NCBI RefSeq assembly: GCF_018860965.1
Contig: NZ_JAHKQF010000002.1
Coordinates: 62,001-126,000, forward strand
Direction of reading: 5' to 3'
DNA from: Alteromonas sp. C1M14
Lineage (GTDB): Bacteria > Pseudomonadota > Gammaproteobacteria > Enterobacterales > Alteromonadaceae
Length of the DNA: 64,000 nt
Part shown: piece by piece, positions 9,801 through 17,788 of the stretch
Numbering within the stretch: the stretch's first letter is position 1
How the letters are laid out: each line of letters opens with the position of its first letter
Notes under the pieces: model-generated
Databases searched by the model: none
What the model saw: the letters and a program-made list of their open reading frames with translations, nothing else
What the model was told of the DNA's origin: nothing
Made by a program: the position numbers and the translations under genes

Positions 9801-10024
9801 TAACCACCTTTTTAGGTTTGATGCCCATTGTTTTTGAGCGAAGTTTACAGGCCCAAGTTGTGATCCCCATGGCCGTGTCTTTGGCTTTTGGGATCCTTTT
9901 TGCCACTGTTATTACGTTGTTATTAGTGCCTTGCTTATACCTTATCATGCATGACATTGGTGATTTATTTCGCTCACCCAGTGTAGATAACCCTACCAAC
10001 CACTTTAATAAATCACGGAATTAG
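6875..10024 (+). CDS. RND efflux transporter permease (AcrB/HAE superfamily)
   Basis: The 1049-residue inner-membrane pump has a tandem-repeat RND layout: a TM1 segment near residues 20-36, a large periplasmic loop, a TM cluster from about 335, a second periplasmic loop from about 560, and a final TM cluster from about 860. The proton-relay aspartates D405-D406 lie in GIVVDDAII of TM4. The residues after the Asp pair read MGESAYSE rather than the VENVER of AcrB-like drug pumps, so this belongs to a more distant HAE branch common in marine gammaproteobacteria. It starts inside the last codons of the adaptor gene and ends before a hairpin. Drug, bile or lipid export are all possible; the substrate is unknown. 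Confidence 0.93.
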   Translation: MTKNDTHSGMIAWFARNSVAANLLMCILIIGGVFSAISIQKQVFPAFEIDVINVRVPYLGAAPQEVEEGVILKIEDALKELDGIKQITSTAVEGLGTVSIEVEENYDVQSVLDEVKVQVDAIPSFPVNTEKPLVYRQKIQQDVIWISVHGDASEREMKEFAKQIRDDIANLPGISSVSIVGAREYEVAIELSELALQKYNLTFTDVVNVVRQSSIDLPGGAIKTDNGDILLRTKGQAYRGDDFAKIVLLNDNSGARVLLGDVATINDGFVEEQQFSQFDGKGAIHIRVRAVGDQNSLDISEQVNRYIDEHKNSFPNHITADSWGDSSFYLSDRLNMMLENMVFGALLVFLVLSLFLKIKLAFWVIWGLPVCFLGALFVMPVEPIGVSINMLSLFAFILVLGIVVDDAIIMGESAYSEIDKKGHNAENVIIGVKKVAMPATFGVLTTVAAFTPMLMVSGPFGIIWKTIGWVVIVCLLFSLVESKLILPAHLVHMKLAPYHPNNANLFQRFRDYFSEGLKRFVEMGYTPFLRRAIEYRYLTLSLFVAMMILTVGLFGGGLVRFVFFPNIPSDFIMASFELEPGSSIEQRDETISVMLEAMYRMDSKIEQMSGNPIIKHAIAFDNGTTGGEVLVELTKGETRTMTDFEIHQRWRDEMPEIPGVKSFNIGAPGGMGTGADLSFEFSAPDIQQLKKISDDLKASLATFNGVTDINDTFAGGSDEIQLSLTPQAHSLGITLQQLGQQVRYGFYGAEVQRIQRDDEEVKVMVRYPQEARSSISHLQQMRVRGNNGEDIPFEEVGKITLGQGYDAIVRVDGSRSVTVTAKVDKGRLDPGEITQQVTTQIVPDLLTRYPNVKFQLQGNSKEEADAMSGLLNGLLFALFVIYALLAIPLRSYTQPFIIMSVIPFGIVGAIFGHLILGLAVSVLSICGIIALTGVVVNDSLIMVDFVNRARREGHRLSDGIVQAGAQRFRAIILTSLTTFLGLMPIVFERSLQAQVVIPMAVSLAFGILFATVITLLLVPCLYLIMHDIGDLFRSPSVDNPTNHFNKSRN

Positions 10025-10030
10025 GGTCGT

Positions 10031-10058
10031 CGCGCCAGAAGGGCGCGTTGCTTTTTTA
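10031..10058 (+). terminator. Rho-independent terminator after the RND pump gene
   Basis: The stem CGCGCC/GGCGCG with an AGAAG loop is followed by TTGCTTTTTT. It separates the RND operon from the LexA-box region that begins less than 20 bases later. Confidence 0.75.
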
Positions 10059-10075
10059 GACAAATTGCTTGATAA

Positions 10076-10109
10076 GTGTTCGTATATACAGTACTGTTTG
10101 CATATACAG
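10076..10109 (+). promoter_or_regulatory. Tandem LexA (SOS) boxes
   Basis: Box 2 (10094-10109) is a perfect CTG-N10-CAG with extended sides, TACTGTTTGCATATACAGTG, agreeing with the E. coli LexA consensus at 16 of 20 positions. Box 1 (10076-10091) is GTG-N10-CAG with the shared ATATACAG half. The boxes are 18 bp apart, start to start. Box 2 ends 15 bases before the ATG at 10125, so a bound repressor would block transcription start. Confidence 0.75.
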
Positions 10110-10124
10110 TGTGTGGGGGTGTTT

Positions 10125-10496
10125 ATGAATACGGGCTTAAAAACAGTAGATAACCTAATAGGACAGTACGGGATACGTGTTCAAGAAGGAAAGGACCCGT
10201 CTCAGGCGCTCACGGCGCTACGGGGTGGCGATATGCGCATCAATGCCATGCGTTTACCTTATTGTATCGTTCAAAAGATCATGGGGTTACCTGCTCATCG
10301 TATGCTTAAACTGCACCAGTGGTACTTGCCGCATAAGAAAGCCAAGTTAGCTGCGTTTCTCATCGATGAAAAAGGGGGCATTATTGAACAAGTTTACTAT
10401 CAGCGTGATGCCAAACATGTTCATGCCTGTCGCAAGGTACAGGAAATCGTTGAAGTGGCTCAACGGCAAGCCAGTATGAAAGATGTGGCAGCTTAA
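10125..10496 (+). CDS. Small protein of unknown function behind LexA boxes (putative SOS gene)
   Basis: The 123-residue soluble protein has no family I recognise. The N-terminus (MNTGLKTVDNLIGQYGIRVQ) looks helical; the middle has a basic stretch HKKAKLAAFLIDEKGGIIEQ followed by YYQRDAKHVHACRKVQEI, suggesting a mixed alpha/beta fold. There is no signal peptide, membrane segment, nuclease or DNA-binding motif that I can name. I chose ATG 10125 over upstream in-frame codons because the LexA boxes occupy 10076-10109 and GGGGGTG lies just before this ATG. With two operator-type sites so close, induction by DNA damage is a strong inference. A cell-division inhibitor or repair accessory role is conceivable but not shown. 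Confidence 0.75.
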   Translation: MNTGLKTVDNLIGQYGIRVQEGKDPSQALTALRGGDMRINAMRLPYCIVQKIMGLPAHRMLKLHQWYLPHKKAKLAAFLIDEKGGIIEQVYYQRDAKHVHACRKVQEIVEVAQRQASMKDVAA

Positions 10497-10655
10497 TCGT
10501 TCCTTGTTATAAGGGGGCGTCATTGTCGATACGGCTTTCAACCGCAACAAGGTGTGTGTTTCTTTTCTGTTGAGTTTTTTTTCAGTTCATTGTGCAACTT
10601 TACCTGCCTGCTACTATAACTATAAGAATAAATTTGGTTTTCTAGGGGCATATAG

Positions 10656-11822
10656 GTGAATTTGCTGATAGTCGAAGGCGACGAAATTCAGGCAGAAGTA
10701 TATCAACTGTCACTTTCAGATGATTTTGTTGTATCGAGAGTCGATAATTTTACCCTTGCCCAAAAAAAACTGCGCGAAGATCACTTTGATATCGTGTTAT
10801 GTGATTGGGAAGTCGGTGATCACAAAGCCACCGCGATTACTGTTAATAACCGCAATTCTCAGTCTAGTCTGCAAGCCCCCGTAGTGGTTGTCGTTACCGA
10901 AGATGCCAGAGAAGCGAGTATGATTAGTGCTTACAATGGTGGCGTCTCTTATTACATAACCAAACCCTATAAGGTGATACAGTTTACCGAAACGTTATTG
11001 TCGATAAAAAATCAGATCCTTACCCTTAGGGAGATGCAAGCCGACAATATTCAGACTTTAAAAGCGACAAAGAGGGCACTCACCCGTTCAGCGATTTTCG
11101 AATTGGGAATGGACATACTGAGTCAAGGAAATCATGCTACCGATGCTCGGGAAATCGCTAGGGTTACTTTAAGCGCATTGCGGTTACACGGTATCTATGC
11201 CGCCATAGAGTTTAGAAATATTCGTTCGCCGCTGTATTTTGATACCGATTTAACCTGTTGTGATGATACAACTAAAAAGGTGTTTTCTGTACTTCGTAAA
11301 CAAGGTGGTGTCTACTGTTTCGGACGCCGAGCTATGATCAACGACGATGATATTTCCTTACTCATTAAAAGTGTGGAGCATCAAGATCCAGCAATCTTTG
11401 AAGTAATAACCACACTGGGCGCTAAATTATTGCCTTCTCTTAATGCGCGCTACAAATGTCTTTTACAGGAGCAAGCGTTAGTGGATACGCAAAGAGATTT
11501 AACGAACATTGTTCAGCTAGGTGACAAGGCCCATGCTGATGTGGTTAAAGCAAATATGAAACTTGCGTCATCACTTACTGGTTCGGTTACAGCCGCGGTG
11601 AAAGCAGGGAATTTAACGGCGCAGCAGGGAGAAGAGGTTAATCAGTGCATAGAAGGGACAATAAGTCAGGCGCTGAACAATGACAATATGACCGATTTTA
11701 CGGCCCTTTTACATGCGGTGGGCGAGCGTTTGGAAGAGCGGTTAATGGAACTGGCTATTTATCATCGCGATACTAGCGTCGAGGTAGATGAAGAGACGTA
11801 TCGTGATTTAGAATATTTTTAA
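10656..11822 (+). CDS. Response regulator with N-terminal receiver domain and unknown C-terminal region
   Basis: The 388-residue protein starts with GTG at 10656. The receiver domain (residues 1-115) keeps the acidic pocket (E7, D9, E10), the phospho-acceptor D50 in VLCDWE, T81 and K103 (ITKPY), so it should be phosphorylatable. A predicted coiled coil follows (about 115-145), then some 240 residues with no output domain I recognise: no DNA-binding HTH, GGDEF, EAL or kinase motif. The segment at about 150-260 could be a divergent GAF-like fold, and 285-350 is strongly helical. It lies 159 bases after the putative SOS gene, and a terminator follows. No histidine kinase is nearby, so its partner is unknown. 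Confidence 0.8.
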   Translation: MNLLIVEGDEIQAEVYQLSLSDDFVVSRVDNFTLAQKKLREDHFDIVLCDWEVGDHKATAITVNNRNSQSSLQAPVVVVVTEDAREASMISAYNGGVSYYITKPYKVIQFTETLLSIKNQILTLREMQADNIQTLKATKRALTRSAIFELGMDILSQGNHATDAREIARVTLSALRLHGIYAAIEFRNIRSPLYFDTDLTCCDDTTKKVFSVLRKQGGVYCFGRRAMINDDDISLLIKSVEHQDPAIFEVITTLGAKLLPSLNARYKCLLQEQALVDTQRDLTNIVQLGDKAHADVVKANMKLASSLTGSVTAAVKAGNLTAQQGEEVNQCIEGTISQALNNDNMTDFTALLHAVGERLEERLMELAIYHRDTSVEVDEETYRDLEYF

Positions 11823-11823
11823 A

Positions 11824-11850
11824 AAGCAGCGCCGTAGCGCTGCTTTTTTC
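11824..11850. terminator. Bidirectional rho-independent terminator
   Basis: GCAGCGC/GCGCTGC with a CGTA loop is flanked by AAAAA on the left and TTTTTT on the right. It serves the receiver-domain gene (+) and the convergent aminotransferase gene (-). Confidence 0.85.
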
Positions 11851-11857
11851 GTATTTT

Positions 11858-13048
11858 CTATAAAACAGAAACGAGGGCTTTGGCGAGTGCATCCACGTTA
11901 TTCTTGTTAATACCTGCCACATTTACGCGGCTTGAATCGACAAAGTACACGCTATGTTTTGCACGAACCTCACGTACTTGCTCTGGACTGATACACAAAA
12001 ACGAAAACATGCCTTTTTGTGTATTTAAGAAACTAAAGTCTTTATCTGCACCATTTTTCTCTAGTCTATCCACCAGCATCGTTCTGAGGGTTTGCATGCG
12101 GTTTCGCATTTCATTGACTTCTGATACCCATTCACTTTTTAGTGCATTGTCAGCAAGAATGATATCTACCAGTGCTGCCCCCCAACTTGGAGGCATAGAA
12201 TAGATCCCCCGAGCTACTGACTGAATCTGCCCTTGCACGATTTTGCGGGTTTTGCTGTCAGCCGTAATGATTGCGGCTAAGCCGGTGCGTTCACGGTATA
12301 AACCAAAATTTTTCGAACAAGAGGCTGCAATAATTACTTCGGGTAAGTTTTCCGCTAACAAGCGGATACCATAGGCATCTTCATCTAACCCATCGCCAAA
12401 GCCTAAGTAGGCCACATCAATAAAGGGCAGAAAGCCTCTTTCTTGCGCCAGGGTTAATATCTCATCCCATTGGGCGTTGGTTAAATCGGCGCCAGTAGGG
12501 TTGTGGCAGCAACCGTGCAACAAGACGACATCGCCTTTACCGGTCTTTTTCAGCGTTTCCATCATGGCATCAAAATTAATACCAGCAGCCGCTTTGTCGA
12601 AGTAAGGATAGGTTTCGATTTCAAGGCCCGCAGAGCCAATCAATGGAATATGGTTCGCCCAAGTAGGATCACTGACCCAGACTTTTGCCTTTTCTGGACA
12701 GCGAGCTAAAAGTTCGGCAAGTATTCTTAATGCACCACATCCGCCGGGCGCTTGAACAGCAGCAACACGATCGGCCAGTAGTACACCACTGTTATTACCT
12801 AAAAGCAGTTGCAACATGCCGTCAATATAGCCTTGATGGCCTTGAGGTGTGATGTATGTTTTCGAGGTTTCACGTTCTAAAAGAATAGTCTGTGCTTTGG
12901 CAACAGACGACATAATAGGGGTATTACCTTGTTCATCTTTATAAACACCCACACCCAAATCTATTTTGGCGGAGTTGGTGTCTTCGCGAAAAGAGGCAGA
13001 TAAACCAAGAATAGGATCAGGAGCGAGTTGGGGCAATACTTCAAACAC
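11858..13048 (-). CDS. Class I aspartate/aromatic-amino-acid aminotransferase (AspC/TyrB type)
   Basis: The 396-residue PLP enzyme has the length and motifs of the E. coli AspC/TyrB group: the N-terminal segment LGLSASFREDTNSAKIDLGVG, HGCCHNPTGADLT for cofactor and substrate contacts, DVAYLGFGDG, and the Schiff-base lysine K246 in SCSKNFGLYRERTG. A late segment with the substrate-carboxylate Arg completes the set. It exchanges amino groups between Glu/2-oxoglutarate and Asp or aromatic amino acids in the cytosol. In many Alteromonadales the orthologue is annotated as aromatic aminotransferase; sequence alone does not fix the preference. It is monocistronic, ends at a shared bidirectional terminator, and is divergent from the PLP enzyme gene at 13528 across 479 bases. 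Confidence 0.92.
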   Translation of the reverse strand: MFEVLPQLAPDPILGLSASFREDTNSAKIDLGVGVYKDEQGNTPIMSSVAKAQTILLERETSKTYITPQGHQGYIDGMLQLLLGNNSGVLLADRVAAVQAPGGCGALRILAELLARCPEKAKVWVSDPTWANHIPLIGSAGLEIETYPYFDKAAAGINFDAMMETLKKTGKGDVVLLHGCCHNPTGADLTNAQWDEILTLAQERGFLPFIDVAYLGFGDGLDEDAYGIRLLAENLPEVIIAASCSKNFGLYRERTGLAAIITADSKTRKIVQGQIQSVARGIYSMPPSWGAALVDIILADNALKSEWVSEVNEMRNRMQTLRTMLVDRLEKNGADKDFSFLNTQKGMFSFLCISPEQVREVRAKHSVYFVDSSRVNVAGINKNNVDALAKALVSVL

Positions 13049-13527
13049 AATTTTTCCTCACGTTGCGTGATAATTAAGCGAGTTCGGCATTATGCCACCG
13101 CTGGCGTAAAATACGAGCCCTAAAATTCAAATTTTTTAAAGAAATTAGGATAGCTATTTCAATTCTGTGGAAAATGAAAACACTGTTTTTCTAAAGGTGA
13201 CAATATCCTCGTTTGGGTTAACTCGACGTGCAACCTATTTGGCCGCGCCTTTAAACGCAAAAGCAGCAACCAAGCTTATGCGCATGTGTTGTTTGAAACC
13301 GTGTCTAAGACCCATTGCACCTTTAAAATTTGTGCAAAAGAAAAGACCTCAGAATTATTTGGTACTGGGATGGAGGCCCGCTTTACGGTATTATTAAGAA
13401 ATTCCAGCCCATTTTATCATCTCGATTTTAGGCCACCTAGTGTCAGCCTGGTTCAATACCATTTAGCCTTATTAGACAGATAATGGGGTCTGTTTCTTTC
13501 GAATTATTAGTTGTGGAGTTACACGTT
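13049..13527. other. Long intergenic stretch with an open frame of unclear status (13178-13483)
   Basis: Besides the two divergent promoters expected here, one plus-strand frame is open from 13178 to a TAA at 13481-13483, 101 codons, with codon use like the neighbours. It lacks an early ATG or GTG: the first GTG is at 13286, and an AAAGGTGA stretch sits before an in-frame ATC at 13205. A second, overlapping frame (13167-13397) is also open. I recognise neither product. This could be a decayed gene, a small gene, or chance. No riboswitch or methionine-repressor box was seen. Confidence 0.3.
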
Positions 13528-14775
13528 GTGAGTAAACAGGGATTTACTACCCGTCAGGTACATGCCGATAGATTACTGAATCACCCCGAGCATGGCGCTA
13601 TTCATACTGGTACAACAAATTCAGTGCTATTTGCCTTTGAAGATGTACAAGGTTTGATTGATGTATTTCAAGGCAAACAGGCTGGACATGTCTACTCTCG
13701 TTCCTCGTCGGGGTCAGTAGTCGCATTACAAACTATGCTAAGTGAGCTTGAAAGTGGGATTGGCGGTGTTTGTTTTGCTACCGGTATGGCCGCGATTAGC
13801 AGCACATTTTTGTCTCTGCTTAAAGCCGGAGACCATATTATTGTTAGCCAATACCTCTTTGGAAATACCCGTTGTTTAATGGATACCCTTTGCGATCTCG
13901 GTATTCAAATTAGTTTTGCTGATGTTACATCGGTAGAAGAAGTAAAAGCGGTCTATCAGCCTAATACCCGAATGGTTTTTACAGAAACGGTGGCTAACCC
14001 AGTAACACAAGTTGCAGATGTTCGAGCTATTGGTCAATTTTGTGCTGAAAAGAATGTGTTATTTATTCTTGATAACACCATGACCCCACCGCCATTGTTC
14101 AGTGCGCAAGAAACCGGTGCGTCCTTGGTTGTTACCTCTTTAACAAAATACGTGTCAGGCCATGGTAATGTGTTAGGCGGAGTCGTGGTTGATTTGGGTA
14201 ATTATGATTGGCAATCCTATCCAAACATTAGCGATGGTTATAAAGTGGCGGATACAACACAATGGGGCCTTACTCAGATAAAGAAAAAAGGGCTTAGAGA
14301 TATGGGCGCCACCTTGGCACCTGGTTCTGCTCATGCCATAGCTACCGGCCTAGAAACGTTAGCGTTAAGAATGGCGCGCAATTGTCACAACGCCATGGAA
14401 TTGGCCACTTTTCTACACAACCACCCGAAAGTAGCCCATGTTTATTACCCAGGTTTAGCCGACCATCCACAGCATTTTATTGCGCGGGATATCTTAGACA
14501 ATGGTTATGGGGCGATATTAAGTCTTGATCTGGCAGAGGACATCGACGTTAGAGAGTTTCTCAACGCGTTAGCATTGGTGATTAGTGCTACCCATCTTGG
14601 GGATAACAGAACCCTCGCACTTCCCGTTGCCTCCACCATCTTCTTTGAAAACGGACCTCAAGAGCGGGCAAAAATGGGCATTTCGGAAGGCATGATTAGA
14701 TTATCTATTGGGATTGAAGATACCCAGGATCTCATCGCTGATTTTGCCCAAGCATTGGACCAGTTTGGTAACTAA
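13528..14775 (+). CDS. Cystathionine gamma-synthase family PLP enzyme
   Basis: The roughly 415-residue enzyme belongs to the Cys/Met-metabolism PLP family. It shows YSR near residues 56-58 (phosphate-binding Tyr and Arg of the partner subunit), ATGMAAI for cofactor binding, FGNTR where methionine gamma-lyases carry a Gly-Cys, the LDNTM aspartate, and the Schiff-base lysine K207 in SLTKYVSGHGNVLGG. Members act as cystathionine gamma-synthase, O-succinylhomoserine sulfhydrylase or gamma-lyase; the lack of the lyase cysteine leans away from methionine gamma-lyase. I chose GTG 13528, with GGAG nine bases upstream; an ATG at 13483 would add 15 residues with no homology I can see. No MetJ-type box was seen upstream. 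Confidence 0.85.
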   Translation: MSKQGFTTRQVHADRLLNHPEHGAIHTGTTNSVLFAFEDVQGLIDVFQGKQAGHVYSRSSSGSVVALQTMLSELESGIGGVCFATGMAAISSTFLSLLKAGDHIIVSQYLFGNTRCLMDTLCDLGIQISFADVTSVEEVKAVYQPNTRMVFTETVANPVTQVADVRAIGQFCAEKNVLFILDNTMTPPPLFSAQETGASLVVTSLTKYVSGHGNVLGGVVVDLGNYDWQSYPNISDGYKVADTTQWGLTQIKKKGLRDMGATLAPGSAHAIATGLETLALRMARNCHNAMELATFLHNHPKVAHVYYPGLADHPQHFIARDILDNGYGAILSLDLAEDIDVREFLNALALVISATHLGDNRTLALPVASTIFFENGPQERAKMGISEGMIRLSIGIEDTQDLIADFAQALDQFGN

Positions 14776-15101
14776 AGTTTTTTTGTAAAGAAGGCGTTAT
14801 TTTGGAAGCATTTTTGCAACAAAGCTGATAATCTGATTTTTAAGCAAGTATGCGGGCGTTTTTTCGTATGGTGTTTTGGCGAACTTCAATACGTTAGTAA
14901 TGCTTAAATCCCGCTGCTTGCTTCACCTCCCCATCTTTTTAGTATCCTTTATTATTTCATTTTTCAAAAAAAATCATTTTTACTGAACTATCTTATAGAC
15001 CCGTTGACTAAATCTATGCAGTTAGCAAAAAACGTTTTTTCCGGAGCTTCCTTGCTCTTACGTTTTTGTTAAAGTGTGTTCCAAGTTGAGTGTGCTTGAT
15101 T

Positions 15102-15130
15102 GCCCCGCTAATTTAGCGGGGCTTTTTTTT
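15102..15130 (+). terminator. Strong isolated rho-independent terminator (possible small-RNA end)
   Basis: GCCCCGCTAA pairs with TTAGCGGGGC, an essentially continuous 9-10-bp stem, followed by eight T. It stands alone in the intergenic region, about 330 bases from the upstream gene and about 170 bases before the next start. Confidence 0.85.
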
Positions 15131-15235
15131 GTCTCAATAAAACCCAACACAGCTTAGGTGTCAGTAATTAGTCCACCCCGTTTTTAATCTTTTTTTGTTT
15201 TACGCTAAGGCAACTTACACCGTCGATGAAGTCCG

Positions 15236-15264
15236 CCTGATTTTATTTGTCGTTTTTGTATAAT
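15236..15264 (+). promoter_or_regulatory. Probable sigma-70 promoter of the S9 peptidase gene
   Basis: A perfect TATAAT at 15259-15264 stands 37 bases before the ATG at 15302. The -35 position (CCTGAT, 17-bp spacing) is poor, so activation or a T-rich up-element may matter. Confidence 0.45.
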
Positions 15265-15301
15265 GACTAGGGCTTTCAGTATGACAAAGTAGATTAAAAT
15301 A

Positions 15302-17782
15302 ATGAGAAAAATACCCAAGTTTGTAGCAGGGATAGCGTTAAGTACGGCATTAACCGCGTGTGCCACTATCAGTTCCAATGACAGTTCGAGTGTAGAAGCG
15401 GTGGAAACCAACACCAATGTGGTCGCAAACTACACGCCAACTGGTGTAATCACGCCAGCGACAAACGATACCATCACCCTTGAGCAAATAATGGCTGATC
15501 CAAAATGGATGGGACGCTCGCCAGAGAAACCTGGTTGGTCTTTAGATAGCCAATATCTTGTTTACGAGCAAGTACAAAAAGAGACCCAGATTAACGATGT
15601 TTTTGTTGCGCCTGTGAGTAACCCTGAGAATGCTAAAAAAGTGTCTATGTCTCAGCGTTATGAATACCGTTTCGATGAAAAAACAGTTAACCCGGATAAT
15701 ACTGTTACGGCCTTTAGGGTAAATAATAGTCTATTTGTTAAAGAGTCAGGCCAGCCTGTGCGTCAGCTTATTCGTGGCGGTGAGGCGTTTAGCGGTTTGC
15801 GTTTTATGACCGATGGGCGTTTGATGATGCAACAAGGCAATAAAATTATCGCGATGAATATTCACACCGGTCAGCGGGAGGAATTAATGAGTTGGCGTTT
15901 TGCCGACAAGCCTGTTGCGGTAGAACCTGCAAAAGATTATCTTGCAAAAGAACAAATTGGCTTAATAGATTACGTTAAAGTACAACGAAAAAATCGTCAG
16001 GATGCTGCGCAATTTGAAGAAGATCTAAGTCGCGCGAGCGTGGCATATGCGCCAAAGCCTCTCTTTTTTGATAAGCAAGACAAGTTAGTTAGTGCGTCAG
16101 TTTCCCCTAATGGCAAATATGCCATTGTGGTAACGACAGAAAATACCTCTTCGCGAGATGAATCGGATATCATGCCTCACTATGTTCAGGAGTCCGGTCG
16201 TATAGCGTCGATAGGTGTGCGAAGTCGTGTGGCCGATGCCAAGCCAGTAAATCATGATATCTGGTTAGTAAACTTGCACTCGCGTAAGAAAACGCCACTT
16301 TCTTTAGTCAATTTACCGGGTTATAACGAAGATGTTTTAGCCGATGTTAAAGCTGAAAATGCGGCAGCTAGAGGCGAGACCTACCAGGTAAACCGACTTC
16401 CTCGGGATATTACATTGCTTGGTGGCTCACAAGCTGTTCGTTGGCATGATTCTGGCGATGACGTAGCGCTTATGCTAGAAGCGTGGGACAACAAAGATCG
16501 TTGGATCGTCACTGTCGATTTTGATAATGCCAAGTTGCTAACCCAAGAACGCCTTCACGATGATGCTTGGATTAACTATAGCCACAATCATTTTGGTTGG
16601 TTACACCAAAGCCATACGTTGTTTTACCAGTCGGAAAAAGACGGATATTCACACTTATATCTACAAAAGCCTGGCGAACAAGCCATTGCGCTTACTCAAG
16701 GCCAATATGTGGTAGAAAACCCCACATTAAGTGCAGATGATCAATATCTGTATTATCAAGCGAACAAGACCCACCCAGGCATTGTAGAAGTTTATCGTGT
16801 TGATACCCAAAGCGGTGCTACCGAGCAACTGACTGCGTTAAATGGCATGACAGAATATGTGTTGAGCCCCGATGGACAACAATTGCTGCTTACACACAGT
16901 AAAGTTAATCGACCGCCTGAGCTCTATATTAAATCGGTATCCAGTAAACAGTTGGCTCGCCAAATCACCCATACTGTGAGTGATACATTTTTAAATTTAC
17001 CTTGGGCCGTTCCCACGGTTGTCGCCGTGCCATCATCCCATACCGAACAGCCTATTTATGCCCGTGTATATCTTCCTAAGGGAGACAACAACGGCGAAAA
17101 GCGTCGAGCCGTGGTCTTTACCCATGGCGCAGGTTATTTACAAAATGCCCACTTAGGTTGGTCAGGTTATTTCCGCGAATATATGTTCCATAGCATGCTG
17201 GTCCAACAAGGCTATGTGGTACTCGATATGGATTACCGTGCCTCAAAAGGGTACGGCAGAGATTGGCGAACCGCCATTTACCGCCATATGGGTAAGCCCG
17301 AGGTTGAAGATTTGCGCGATGGCGTGCAGTGGCTCGTGGATAACGCACAGGTAGATCCTGACCGCATTGGTACTTATGGGGGCTCTTATGGTGGCTTCTT
17401 AACCTTTATGTCGATGTTTACTGAGCCAGACCTATTTGCAGCAGGAGCAGCCTTGCGGCCCGTTACCGATTGGGCACATTATAATACGGGGTATACTTCT
17501 AATATTCTCAATACGCCGGATATTGACCCCATTGCTTATAAGCGCAGCTCACCTATCTATTTTGCACAAGGGTTAGAAAAGCCTCTGTTGATCGTGTCAC
17601 CCATGGTAGATAACAACGTGTTCTTTGAAGACTCAGTTCGTTTAGTTCAGCGACTCATTGAGCTAGAGAAGACGGATTTTGAAACGGCAATTTATCCGGT
17701 GGAATCTCATGGATTTATCCAGCCAAGCTCATGGTTGAATGAGTATCGGCGTATTTATAAATTGTTCGAAACCAACTTGTAG
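15302..17782 (+). CDS. S9 family prolyl oligopeptidase / dipeptidyl peptidase IV-like lipoprotein
   Basis: The 826-residue serine peptidase has a lipoprotein signal: a hydrophobic stretch followed by LTAC, with Cys20 as the lipidation site. It should therefore face the periplasm or cell surface. A long N-terminal beta-propeller with repeated strand patterns (about 60-560) precedes the alpha/beta-hydrolase domain. The catalytic triad is visible as S695 in GGSYGGF, D770 in MVDNN and H803 in ESHGF. Such enzymes release dipeptides from peptides with Pro or Ala near the N-terminus, which fits scavenging of marine protein. TATAAT lies 37 bases upstream and a strong terminator follows. DPP-IV versus acylaminoacyl-peptidase activity is not settled. 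Confidence 0.93.
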   Translation: MRKIPKFVAGIALSTALTACATISSNDSSSVEAVETNTNVVANYTPTGVITPATNDTITLEQIMADPKWMGRSPEKPGWSLDSQYLVYEQVQKETQINDVFVAPVSNPENAKKVSMSQRYEYRFDEKTVNPDNTVTAFRVNNSLFVKESGQPVRQLIRGGEAFSGLRFMTDGRLMMQQGNKIIAMNIHTGQREELMSWRFADKPVAVEPAKDYLAKEQIGLIDYVKVQRKNRQDAAQFEEDLSRASVAYAPKPLFFDKQDKLVSASVSPNGKYAIVVTTENTSSRDESDIMPHYVQESGRIASIGVRSRVADAKPVNHDIWLVNLHSRKKTPLSLVNLPGYNEDVLADVKAENAAARGETYQVNRLPRDITLLGGSQAVRWHDSGDDVALMLEAWDNKDRWIVTVDFDNAKLLTQERLHDDAWINYSHNHFGWLHQSHTLFYQSEKDGYSHLYLQKPGEQAIALTQGQYVVENPTLSADDQYLYYQANKTHPGIVEVYRVDTQSGATEQLTALNGMTEYVLSPDGQQLLLTHSKVNRPPELYIKSVSSKQLARQITHTVSDTFLNLPWAVPTVVAVPSSHTEQPIYARVYLPKGDNNGEKRRAVVFTHGAGYLQNAHLGWSGYFREYMFHSMLVQQGYVVLDMDYRASKGYGRDWRTAIYRHMGKPEVEDLRDGVQWLVDNAQVDPDRIGTYGGSYGGFLTFMSMFTEPDLFAAGAALRPVTDWAHYNTGYTSNILNTPDIDPIAYKRSSPIYFAQGLEKPLLIVSPMVDNNVFFEDSVRLVQRLIELEKTDFETAIYPVESHGFIQPSSWLNEYRRIYKLFETNL

Positions 17783-17788
17783 TGCCTA

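Larger units (their letters stand above)
14776..15301. other. Long gene-free stretch with an isolated terminator and a promoter
   Basis: There is no convincing coding frame in these 526 bases. The strong terminator at 15102-15130 lies about 330 bases past the PLP enzyme gene, too far to be its usual end. An extra stem may form between AAAAAACG near 15027-15033 and CGTTTTTGTT near 15061-15070 around a GGAGCTTCC mini-hairpin. A TTGACT at 15004 has no good -10. The right-hand part holds the promoter of the S9 peptidase gene. A small RNA ending at the terminator is possible. Confidence 0.4.

Noticed and set aside
13167..13397. A 76-codon open frame on the plus strand
   Set aside because: It overlaps another open frame, has no ribosome site, and the product is low-complexity and unlike any family I know.
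13049..13527. Methionine-repressor (MetJ) boxes or a SAM riboswitch for the PLP enzyme gene
   Set aside because: No AGACGTCT-like repeats and no riboswitch-like conserved core seen.
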